This document shows, piece by piece, positions 17,278 through 24,756 of a stretch of 64,000 nucleotides of DNA; positions within the stretch are counted from its first letter, which is position 1, and every line of letters starts with the position of its first letter. The notes beneath the pieces are model-generated. The model did not search any database. It had not been told where the DNA came from and saw only the letters and a list, made by a program, of their open reading frames with translations. The position numbers and the translations under genes were made by a program. Source of the stretch: Desulfotignum sp. (lineage in GTDB: Bacteria; Desulfobacterota; Desulfobacteria; Desulfobacterales; Desulfobacteraceae); assembly GCA_011390635.1 (NCBI GenBank), contig JAABSA010000004.1, positions 84,448 through 148,447 of the forward strand, written 5' to 3'.

Positions 17278-18201
17278 TCAACAAGCCTCCGGGGTGAATG
17301 CCACCACCTGATCAATGCTGGCAGCATCGGCAAAGAGCATGACAAGCCGATCAACACCTAAAGCGATGCCGGCACATTCAGGCAGGGCATCCAGTTGCGA
17401 AAGAAAGGCTTCCGGCAGGGGCAGCGCCTGCCGGCCCTGACTGGTCCGGATTTGATTTTCCTTCTCAAACCGCCGGCGCTGGGTCCGTGCATCGGTTAAT
17501 TCAGAAAATCCGTTGGCCAGTTCAATACCGGCCATGTAAAATTCGCAACGCTGGGCCAGGGACGGATCTGTCGGATGCAGCGCTGCCAAACTGGCCAAAG
17601 AGACGGGGTAATCCATGAGAAACAACGGCCGCTCAGTGCCCAGGCAGGGTTCCACGTCAAACCCCATGGTTTCATTGAAGCTGCCGTCTGCCAGGGCCTG
17701 GTCACAGGATTTCTGTGCAAAGGCCTCAAATGCCTTGTGCACTGTCATACGGTCAAAAGGCTGTGCCAGATCCAGGGTCATTCCCTGATAGGACAGGCGT
17801 TCATCCATGCCCAGTCCCCGGGCAACATACCGGACCAGTGCCTGACACTGGTCCATGAGATCAAAGTAGGTATGGCCTGTCCCATACCATTCCAGCAGGG
17901 TAAGTTCAGGCAGATGCAGATCTCCCCTTTCATTTTTGCGAAAACATCTGCAGATTTGAAATATTTTTGGATATCCTCTGACCAGCAGCTGCTTCATATA
18001 GAGCTCCGGGGATGCCATGAGAAATTGGTTTTCAGCGAATACCGGATCAATATGGGCTTCGGGAATGATAGCAGGGCTTCTGACAGGGGTTTCCACTTCC
18101 AGATAAAGGCGCTGGTGGAAAAAATTCCGGATGAGCCGGATCACACGGTACCGGGTTTCAAGGTATGGACTGCGGTGATTAAGGGGCAGGGCCTGGGCCA
18201 T
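17278..18201 (-). CDS. epmA: EpmA-like lysine ligase (EF-P modification type, GenX/PoxA)
   Basis: The 307-residue class II lysyl-tRNA-synthetase paralogue lacks the N-terminal anticodon-binding domain. Motif 1 lies around HQRLYLEVETPV, motif 2 is CRCFRKNERGDLHLPELTLLEWY, and motif 3 is GIALGVDRLVML. EpmA attaches (R)-beta-lysine to a lysine of elongation factor P. Its ATG abuts the stop of the HDAC-family gene without any gap. No efp or epmB (lysine aminomutase) lies in the window, so the true substrate is open. It is the last gene of the hydantoinase-HDAC-epmA run. Confidence 0.88.
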   Translation of the reverse strand: MAQALPLNHRSPYLETRYRVIRLIRNFFHQRLYLEVETPVRSPAIIPEAHIDPVFAENQFLMASPELYMKQLLVRGYPKIFQICRCFRKNERGDLHLPELTLLEWYGTGHTYFDLMDQCQALVRYVARGLGMDERLSYQGMTLDLAQPFDRMTVHKAFEAFAQKSCDQALADGSFNETMGFDVEPCLGTERPLFLMDYPVSLASLAALHPTDPSLAQRCEFYMAGIELANGFSELTDARTQRRRFEKENQIRTSQGRQALPLPEAFLSQLDALPECAGIALGVDRLVMLFADAASIDQVVAFTPEAC

Positions 18202-19512
18202 CTATTTCACATGATAGGAATCTTTGGGCCGGTCCATTAGATAAATGCGGTCATATTTGCCGCCTGGTGCGGTTTCATAAAATTCATATCCTTTTTCAAT
18301 GCAGTTTTTGCAGGCATTGATGGGAATATGCACCCCCAGGATGTGCAGGCCCGGCATGGCCCTGGAATCAATTTCAAAGCTGCCGCCGCAATCGGCACAT
18401 ATCCTGACCCTTTCCTTTTGCCGTTCAAATATATTGTCTGTGTCATAATAGATTTCTTTGTGCCGCACCTGCAGTTCACCCGGCGTGCCGGCGGCCTCCC
18501 GCAGCTGATGCCGCTGTGCCCAGAAACTGTTGATCTGGTCAATGGTTTTTTTGATTTTGTCGGTGATGCTCACAGACTGTTTGAGCTTTTCTGGGTTGTA
18601 ATCAGGTTCCACCACACCGCTGTAGTCAACACCGGCCATGGCCAGAATGATACCCAGGTTGACATAGGGCAGGGCCCCCTCAATGGCATATCCGCCTTCC
18701 AGAACGGCAATGTCCGGTTTCAGCAGCGTGGTCAGCTGGGCATATCCCTGGGCACAGAAATTCATATTGGTCAAGGGGTCTGTATAATGGTTGTCCTGAC
18801 CGGCGGAATTGATCACCAGATCGGGTTTGAATTCATCCAACACCGGCAGCACACAATTGTTGATCACATACAGATATCCTTCGGTGGAGGTGCCCGGCGG
18901 CAAAGGGATGTTCAGATTGGAGCCCTTGGCATTGGGTCCTCCCAGTTCACCGGGAAATCCGGTTCCCGGGAACATGGTGCGACCGTCCTGGTGCATGGAG
19001 ATAAAGAGCACATCCGGATCATGCCAGAAAATATTATCAGTGCCGTCCCCGTGGTGGCAGTCGGTATCTATGATGGCGATGCGTTTGACACCGTAACGGG
19101 TGCGGATATATTCCACCATGATGGCTTCAATGTTGATGTGACAAAACCCCCTGCCCCCGTGGGAAACCCGCATGGAATGGTGCCCCGGCGGCCGGACCAG
19201 GGCAAATCCGTTCTTGACTTCCTTGCCCATGACCGCATCGGCAATGACCTTGGCGCCGCCGGCACTTATGAGATGAGATTCGGTGGTGATGGACGCTTCG
19301 TCCGGTACACAGAACTGTGCGCGCTGGATGTCTTTGGCGGTTGCCAGTACCGGTTTGTACTCAATAATACCCGGGATATCAAACACCCCTTCTTCCGTAA
19401 CCTGGTCCTGGGTATACAGCAACCGTTCTTCACGTTCCGGATGGGTGGGATCAATGGCCCAGTCAAAGGCGGGAAAAAATACCAGTCCTGTCTTATGTAT
19501 TGCTTTTAACAT
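18202..19512 (-). CDS. Histone-deacetylase-family (AcuC/AphA-like) zinc hydrolase with C-terminal Cys-pair module
   Basis: The 436-residue protein has an intact arginase-fold deacylase core. It shows the catalytic pair in RPPGHHSM, zinc ligands in DTDCHHGDGT and AGQDNHYTDPL, and the tyrosine in EGGYAIEG. Bacterial homologues deacetylate lysine residues, acetyl-CoA synthetase or polyamines. After about residue 360 there is an extra segment with two Cys pairs (CADC and CKNC, 28 residues between the pairs), which looks like a small zinc ribbon. The start is ATG 19512 behind AAGGGG; an upstream ATG at 19542 lies inside the previous gene. The stop abuts the epmA ATG, implying co-translation. Confidence 0.9.
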   Translation of the reverse strand: MLKAIHKTGLVFFPAFDWAIDPTHPEREERLLYTQDQVTEEGVFDIPGIIEYKPVLATAKDIQRAQFCVPDEASITTESHLISAGGAKVIADAVMGKEVKNGFALVRPPGHHSMRVSHGGRGFCHINIEAIMVEYIRTRYGVKRIAIIDTDCHHGDGTDNIFWHDPDVLFISMHQDGRTMFPGTGFPGELGGPNAKGSNLNIPLPPGTSTEGYLYVINNCVLPVLDEFKPDLVINSAGQDNHYTDPLTNMNFCAQGYAQLTTLLKPDIAVLEGGYAIEGALPYVNLGIILAMAGVDYSGVVEPDYNPEKLKQSVSITDKIKKTIDQINSFWAQRHQLREAAGTPGELQVRHKEIYYDTDNIFERQKERVRICADCGGSFEIDSRAMPGLHILGVHIPINACKNCIEKGYEFYETAPGGKYDRIYLMDRPKDSYHVK

Positions 19513-19522
19513 GATTTCCCCT

Positions 19523-21196
19523 TTAGTGTAACAACGTTTCATAGCCTTTGATCAGGCCCGGTTTCAATTGCATTTTGGTACGAAAAATTTTTCCCCTGGG
19601 TGAGAAATTTCTCACGATATTGAATTTCTGGTATTCCACCACTTCCACCTCATCCATATTCTCAGGGTCAGCACCGGAATTTATGGCTTTTTCTTTGAGT
19701 AGATTATAGGCGGTTTCCATGAGGTCATCTTCGGAAAAGGTTTTTGAGATGGGTTCGGCAAAATCTTCTTCATGGGCTGTTACAATGCCCTGTTCCGTGT
19801 CGGCGTACAAAGACACCTCACAGGTGGTTCTGGCCAGAGCGGCACCTACTGCGTTGGCAACGGCGGAGTTCGGGACCGCAAAAGTGTCTATCTGGTAAAG
19901 GTCTTCAATCTTTTGGGCAAAATAGGGGGCAGGCCCCCCCAGTACCAGAATTTTCTGGGGGCTGAGTTTGTATCCCTCCAGAAAATCATGCACCGTGTAA
20001 ACCGGCTGGGAATTGATTTGATCGATCATTTCAAAGGTTTTTTTCAAAATGATGGTGCAGCAGGTTTTAAAGACTTTTTCAGCGGCCTGTTCATCGGAAA
20101 GCCCCAGTCCTTTGGCAATGGTATGAATGCCGGCCAAAGATTTTTCCGGATTGGCCGAATCCATAACCCCCAGCACCACCATGGCATCCGTTGGGGTGGG
20201 CAACGGTCCGCCAAAGGCCATGGCAGGTCCCTGCCGGTCCGGCCCGATGGTGAGATTGCCATCAATGACCCGCAGGGCACTGTCACCGCCGATCCCTTTT
20301 GAATCGGTGCGCAAAGATCGGATCAGGCTTCTGTAGCGGCCCCTTTGAATACCTACCGGCTCCAGCAGCGGGGCCTTGTCCACCAGGAAGGCGATATCCG
20401 TGGTGGTACCACCGATATCCAGAACAATGGCATCCTGGCCTTCGGGGGCGTATGGAATGGCGCCCATGATACTGGCAGCCGGCCCTGATAATACGGTTTG
20501 ACCGGGAAAATGCATGGACGCTTCCAGGCTCATGGTACCGCCGTCAGCTTTGAGAATCTGGATGGGAACGGTCAACCCTTTTTCATTCAGGCTTTTTTTC
20601 ACCGCTTCAAAAAAGGATTTGTGCAGGGAAAATACGGCTGCGTTCAGATGGGTGGTGGCGATCCGCCTGGGAAAGTTGAGATTTCCCGATACATGGTGGC
20701 CCAGAAAAACCTTTTTGAAATATTTGTGAATGATCCGTTTTATCAGAATTTCATGGCTTGGGTTTCGCACACAGAATTTGCTTACCACACCCACGTATTC
20801 AATACCGGCAGCGACCAGTTTTTGTGAGATATCCTTGATCTGTATTTCATTGACCGGGGCTTTTTCCCTGCCTCTGTGGTTGATGGATCCGGATACCGGA
20901 TAATACTGTTCCCCCGTACGAAAAAATTCCGGATCTAGGCCTGGTCCGGCCGAAACAATCATACCCACCGGTTCCATGGTCTGCTGGACGATCGCATTGG
21001 TGGTAAGTGTGGTGGAAATAACCGCACGTTTGATCCGGCTGGGATCTACGGATTCAAGGAGCTGGGTAAAACCTGAAAGAACGGTGTTAAAAAGATCCGC
21101 ATGATCTGTGGTAACCTTAACACTTTTTTCAATACCCCTGTTGCTGAGAAGAACGGTATAGGTGTGTGTGCCGCCAACATCCAATCCTATTATCAT
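19523..21196 (-). CDS. Hydantoinase/oxoprolinase family protein (HyuA-like)
   Basis: The 557-residue protein begins with the nucleotide-binding motif MIIGLDVGGTHTYTVLL. It carries the family blocks STTLTTNAIVQQ, VLSGPAASIMGA and IVLDIGGTTTDIAFL, so both halves of an ASKHA ATPase are present. HyuA-type enzymes couple ATP hydrolysis to opening of hydantoin or oxoproline rings, usually with a HyuB partner. No hyuB is nearby, and the C-terminal part is shorter than in 5-oxoprolinases. It ends 10 nt before the HDAC-family start, so the two are co-transcribed. The substrate cannot be told. Confidence 0.85.
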   Translation of the reverse strand: MIIGLDVGGTHTYTVLLSNRGIEKSVKVTTDHADLFNTVLSGFTQLLESVDPSRIKRAVISTTLTTNAIVQQTMEPVGMIVSAGPGLDPEFFRTGEQYYPVSGSINHRGREKAPVNEIQIKDISQKLVAAGIEYVGVVSKFCVRNPSHEILIKRIIHKYFKKVFLGHHVSGNLNFPRRIATTHLNAAVFSLHKSFFEAVKKSLNEKGLTVPIQILKADGGTMSLEASMHFPGQTVLSGPAASIMGAIPYAPEGQDAIVLDIGGTTTDIAFLVDKAPLLEPVGIQRGRYRSLIRSLRTDSKGIGGDSALRVIDGNLTIGPDRQGPAMAFGGPLPTPTDAMVVLGVMDSANPEKSLAGIHTIAKGLGLSDEQAAEKVFKTCCTIILKKTFEMIDQINSQPVYTVHDFLEGYKLSPQKILVLGGPAPYFAQKIEDLYQIDTFAVPNSAVANAVGAALARTTCEVSLYADTEQGIVTAHEEDFAEPISKTFSEDDLMETAYNLLKEKAINSGADPENMDEVEVVEYQKFNIVRNFSPRGKIFRTKMQLKPGLIKGYETLLH

Positions 21197-21330
21197 GGCG
21201 TATTCCTGTTGCTAAATGATTGTGTTCAGCCTTTATATTTATCTGTCATATCAAGGGGAAGCTTGTCAGAAAACACCAGGGTTGTCAATGACGTTTTTGC
21301 TGTAAAAAAGGTTGGCCGGCAAGTAGTGGA

Positions 21331-22230
21331 TCAGGTGTTTGGAAGGTGTTGCTGGGCAAAGGCGATAAATTTTTTACAGATGGGAGACTGGGTGCGTTTT
21401 CTGGCCCATGTCAAATAAAAAAAACGATTCAGGTCCAGTCCGTTCACCGCCAGGGCTGACAGCCTTCCTTTTGCCAGATCATCAGCCACAGCTATGGTGG
21501 AGAGAATGGAAATTCCCACATGGTTGAGTATTCCCTGGAGTACGGAGACAGAAGAACCCATGGTCATGCAGGTATGCAGTTTTTCCGGGTTATATCCGGC
21601 GGTTGCCATGCTTTTGCAGATGCTCTGCCAGGTGCCGGAACCGGGCTCCCTTGCAATAAACGGCTCATCAGTCAATTTGTTGCAGTCAATGTCAGACAGG
21701 TGCGCCCATTTGTGCCCTTGTGGTACAATCAGCTTCATTTCATCTGCTACCAGCACTTTCTGGGCAATGGCTGGATCTTTTGTCAGGGCGCCCACCACCC
21801 CCAGTTCCACCCGGCCGTTTTTGACATCTTCAATTATCTGACGGGTGTCTCCCGCATGCAAAGACACCGCAACATCAGGATAAGCCTGGGCAAAAGGTCC
21901 CATGAGTCTGGGAAGAATATAGCCGGCTGGTATTGTGCTGCCGCCGATAATCAGACTGCCTTTGGTACACCCGATAAAATCGAGCATGGCGGATTCGGTC
22001 CTGTCCCGGAGGGCCAGCATCTTTTTTGCATGTTCCAGCAGTATTAAGCCGGCCTGTGTGGGCACTGTTTTTTTGCCCAGCCGGTCCAGAAGCCGGCATT
22101 GAAAATGGCGCTCCAGATCCTTTATATGAGAAGATACGGTGGGCTGGGACAGATTGATGATATGGGAAGCTTTTGAAAAACTATTTTCTTCCACAACAGT
22201 GACAAAAATCTGCAGCTGCCAGAGATCCAT
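21331..22230 (-). CDS. LysR-family regulator, selenium-metabolism-associated type
   Basis: The 299-residue protein has an N-terminal winged helix-turn-helix (SFSKASHIINLSQPTVSSHIKDLE) and a periplasmic-binding-like effector domain (about 90-299). The start MDLWQLQIF and the stretches RLLDRLGKKTVPT and LIIGGSTIPAGYILPRLMG closely match, from memory, the subgroup annotated as selenium-metabolism-associated LysR regulators. No selABCD, selenoprotein or molybdopterin oxidoreductase gene is in the window. The start is ATG 22230; a GTG at 22236 overlaps the coaD stop (GTGA). It is last in the lpxC-to-LysR operon, and 134 nt separate it from the hydantoinase gene. Confidence 0.8.
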   Translation of the reverse strand: MDLWQLQIFVTVVEENSFSKASHIINLSQPTVSSHIKDLERHFQCRLLDRLGKKTVPTQAGLILLEHAKKMLALRDRTESAMLDFIGCTKGSLIIGGSTIPAGYILPRLMGPFAQAYPDVAVSLHAGDTRQIIEDVKNGRVELGVVGALTKDPAIAQKVLVADEMKLIVPQGHKWAHLSDIDCNKLTDEPFIAREPGSGTWQSICKSMATAGYNPEKLHTCMTMGSSVSVLQGILNHVGISILSTIAVADDLAKGRLSALAVNGLDLNRFFYLTWARKRTQSPICKKFIAFAQQHLPNT

Positions 22231-22232
22231 AT

Positions 22233-22769
22233 TCACCGGGTGCCTTTTTTGGTCGGATTCCGGCGCAATTCATCCCCGAGCAGCGGAAATTTTTCCATAA
22301 GTTTTATTTTCACCGGTTCCGGTACCATATCCGATATATCCCCACCGAACTGGGCAGCTTCCTTGATAATGGAAGAAGAGGTGAAAATCCATCTCAGCCC
22401 TGTCATAAGAAACACTGACTGCACATCTTTATACAGTTTTCTGTTCATCAGAGCCATCTGAAATTCACTTTCAAAATCAGATATGGCCCGCATTCCCCGG
22501 ATAATGGCAACCGCTTCTTTGATGCGGGCATATTCCACCAGAAGCCCGTCAAAGCAATCCACTTTCAACGCATCATTGCCGTTGAAAGTGTGCTGAATCA
22601 TTTCCAGTCTTTCGGCAGTGGAAAAAAGCGATTTTTTGGAAGGATTCCGGAGTATTGCCACAATTACTTCATCAAAAATTTCCAGGGCCCGCTGGATCAC
22701 ATCCATATGGCCGTTTGTCAAGGGGTCGAATGACCCGGGATAGATGGCTATTCTTTTTTTTGGCGGCAT
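22233..22769 (-). CDS. coaD: Phosphopantetheine adenylyltransferase
   Basis: The 178-residue nucleotidyltransferase catalyses the penultimate step of coenzyme A synthesis. It has the T/HxGH-type motif YPGSFDPLTNGH at the N-terminus, the region IIRGMRAISDFESEFQMA, and the late SSSIIKE motif. It is slightly longer than the usual roughly 160 residues because of a basic C-terminal tail. It starts 8 nt after rsmD, a pairing found in many bacteria. Confidence 0.96.
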   Translation of the reverse strand: MPPKKRIAIYPGSFDPLTNGHMDVIQRALEIFDEVIVAILRNPSKKSLFSTAERLEMIQHTFNGNDALKVDCFDGLLVEYARIKEAVAIIRGMRAISDFESEFQMALMNRKLYKDVQSVFLMTGLRWIFTSSSIIKEAAQFGGDISDMVPEPVKIKLMEKFPLLGDELRRNPTKKGTR

Positions 22770-22777
22770 TATTTTCC

Positions 22778-23341
22778 TTATGGTTGGTGCTGTGTTCTGG
22801 TTAAAAAGGAAATGGTTGTCCTTGAGTATTTTTTTTGCCGGAAAATGTCAAGTCCGTTCAGGGTATGGGGCAGGATTTCTTTGGTTGCATGCTCGGCAAC
22901 AACGATGCCCCCATCAGATAAAAGAGGGGAAATGTTTTGGTTTTCAAGGATTTTTCTCACATAATCCCGGTCATAGGGCGGGTCCATGAAAATCAGGTCA
23001 AAGCCGTCGCCCATGACGGATGGAGGAAGCAGGCCATTGAAAATGTCATGGCGGATCAGCCTGGATTTTTCACAAAACCTGCAGTTGTCGATATTGTGCT
23101 GGATAATGTTACAGGCGGCAGCAGATATATCCACAAACACGGTATGGGCGGCCCCCCGGCTCAGGGCCTCAAGGCCCAGGGCTCCGGTACCGGCAAAAAG
23201 ATCCAGCACCATTGCCTTTTTTACCTGTGGTCCCAGGATGTTGAACACGGTTTCTTTTATCCTGTCTGATGTGGGGCGGATATCTAAGCCTTCCATCGAA
23301 GAAAGTTTTCTGCCCCTGCAGGTGCCGCTGATGATTCTCAT
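22778..23341 (-). CDS. rsmD: 16S rRNA (guanine-N2)-methyltransferase RsmD
   Basis: The 187-residue SAM methyltransferase modifies G966 of 16S rRNA. It opens with MRIISGTCRGRKL and RPTSDRIKETVFNIL, has the SAM motif VLDLFAGTGALGLEALSRGA, and the catalytic MDPPYDRD (DPPY) motif. Length is typical. It is followed by coaD after 8 nt and preceded by the ntrX-type gene after 13 nt. Confidence 0.96.
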   Translation of the reverse strand: MRIISGTCRGRKLSSMEGLDIRPTSDRIKETVFNILGPQVKKAMVLDLFAGTGALGLEALSRGAAHTVFVDISAAACNIIQHNIDNCRFCEKSRLIRHDIFNGLLPPSVMGDGFDLIFMDPPYDRDYVRKILENQNISPLLSDGGIVVAEHATKEILPHTLNGLDIFRQKKYSRTTISFLTRTQHQP

Positions 23342-23354
23342 GGGATGGTCCGGG

Positions 23355-24701
23355 TCATGTCAGCTGTTTTTTAATAAACCGGGTACTGGTGCCCAGTGCT
23401 TTAGCCACGGCCGGGATATTGCCGTGGGCCTGCTCCACCTTGCTTTTGACATATTCTTTTTCAAAAGCTGTCCTGGCCTTATCCAGATTATTGATGGAGA
23501 ACAGATGTCTGCGTTCTTTGGTCGGGGTGGTTTCAAATTGCGGATTATAGGGGTCGGGCAGGTCTGTGACGTCAATGCGGTTTCCCCGGACCATAATGGA
23601 CAGACGTTCCACCAGATTTTTGAGTTCTCTGACATTTCCCGGCCAGGGATAATCGGCCAGCAGATCCAGGGCAGGGTCTGAAATGGATTTTTTTGGATCT
23701 GACGACTGCAGAGACAGCTTGTCTAAAAAGGTATCCACCAGCAATGGAATGTCTTCTTTTCTTTCCCGCAAAGGCGGGACATGGATGGGAATGACATTCA
23801 GGCGGAAAAAAAGATCCTGACGGAAATTACCGTTTTCTATTTGCGCGGCAAGATCCTTGTTGGTGGAAGCGATGATCCGAACATCCATGTGGATGGTTCT
23901 GCCACTGCCGATGCGTTGAAATGTCTTGGATTCCAGAGCCCGCAGGATTTTTGCCTGGGTGTTGATATTCATGTCACCGATCTCATCCAGGAACAGGGTA
24001 CCGCCGGAGGCCAGCTCGAATTTTCCCATGTTTTTGGAAAAAGCATTGTCAAAAGCACCTTTTTCATGGCCGAATAATTCACTGTCAATGGTTTCTTCAG
24101 GTATGGCCGCACAATTGATAATGATAAAAGGCTCTTCCGGTCGCAAACTGAACTGATGGATAGTTCTGGCAACCATCTCTTTACCGGTGCCGTTTTCTCC
24201 GGTGATCAAAATGGAGGCATCAGAAGGGGATGCCGCCATCACCTGTTGGTATAGTTTTTGAACCGCCGGACTGGTGCCGGTAATGGAATTTTTTTCAATG
24301 GTTTTTTTGCGCAGATAAATGTTTTCTTCTTCCAGTTTTCTGAAATTTAAGGCGTTGTTGATGGTGACCATGACCTTGTCTATGGACAAAGGTTTTTCCA
24401 GAAAGTCATAGGCCCCTGATTTGGTAGCGTCCACTGCCGATTCAATTGAGCCGTGGCCGGTGATCATCACCACCGGAATATTGGGAAACCCTTTTTTAAT
24501 TTCTTTCAGGGTTTCGATCCCGTCCATTCCCGGCATCCAGATATCCAGCAGCACAATATCCGGGGATTCGGCTTCAATTTTTTGTAGTGCCTCGTATCCG
24601 TTAAAGGCATGCATTACTTCAAATCCGTCATCTGAAAGTATGCCTTCAAGGGACTCTATGATGGTAATCTCATCATCAACGATTAAAACAGCCGGATACA
24701 T
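23355..24701 (-). CDS. ntrX: NtrX-type response regulator with altered sigma54-contact loop
   Basis: The 448-residue regulator has a receiver domain (about 1-120; acidic DDE, acceptor aspartate in LLDIWMPGMDG). An AAA+ domain follows with Walker A GENGTGKE and Walker B LFLDEIGD, then a short Fis-like C-terminus ending RFIKKQLT. The loop that should read GAFTGA reads GAFDNA (24042-24059), with the key Thr and Gly replaced. Such a protein may not activate sigma54 polymerase in the usual way. It follows the ntrY kinase gene after 55 nt, so the NtrY/NtrX assignment rests on domain makeup and order. No frame damage is seen. Confidence 0.9.
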   Translation of the reverse strand: MYPAVLIVDDEITIIESLEGILSDDGFEVMHAFNGYEALQKIEAESPDIVLLDIWMPGMDGIETLKEIKKGFPNIPVVMITGHGSIESAVDATKSGAYDFLEKPLSIDKVMVTINNALNFRKLEEENIYLRKKTIEKNSITGTSPAVQKLYQQVMAASPSDASILITGENGTGKEMVARTIHQFSLRPEEPFIIINCAAIPEETIDSELFGHEKGAFDNAFSKNMGKFELASGGTLFLDEIGDMNINTQAKILRALESKTFQRIGSGRTIHMDVRIIASTNKDLAAQIENGNFRQDLFFRLNVIPIHVPPLRERKEDIPLLVDTFLDKLSLQSSDPKKSISDPALDLLADYPWPGNVRELKNLVERLSIMVRGNRIDVTDLPDPYNPQFETTPTKERRHLFSINNLDKARTAFEKEYVKSKVEQAHGNIPAVAKALGTSTRFIKKQLT

Positions 24702-24756
24702 ACAATAATTCCTTTCTTTTTTTGTTCAGACAGCGCTTGTCGCAGGCCAAGCGGGG

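Noticed and set aside
18328..19509. Plus-strand frame of 393 codons opposite the HDAC-family gene
   Set aside because: The minus-strand protein has all catalytic motifs; the opposite frame matches nothing and has no ribosome site.
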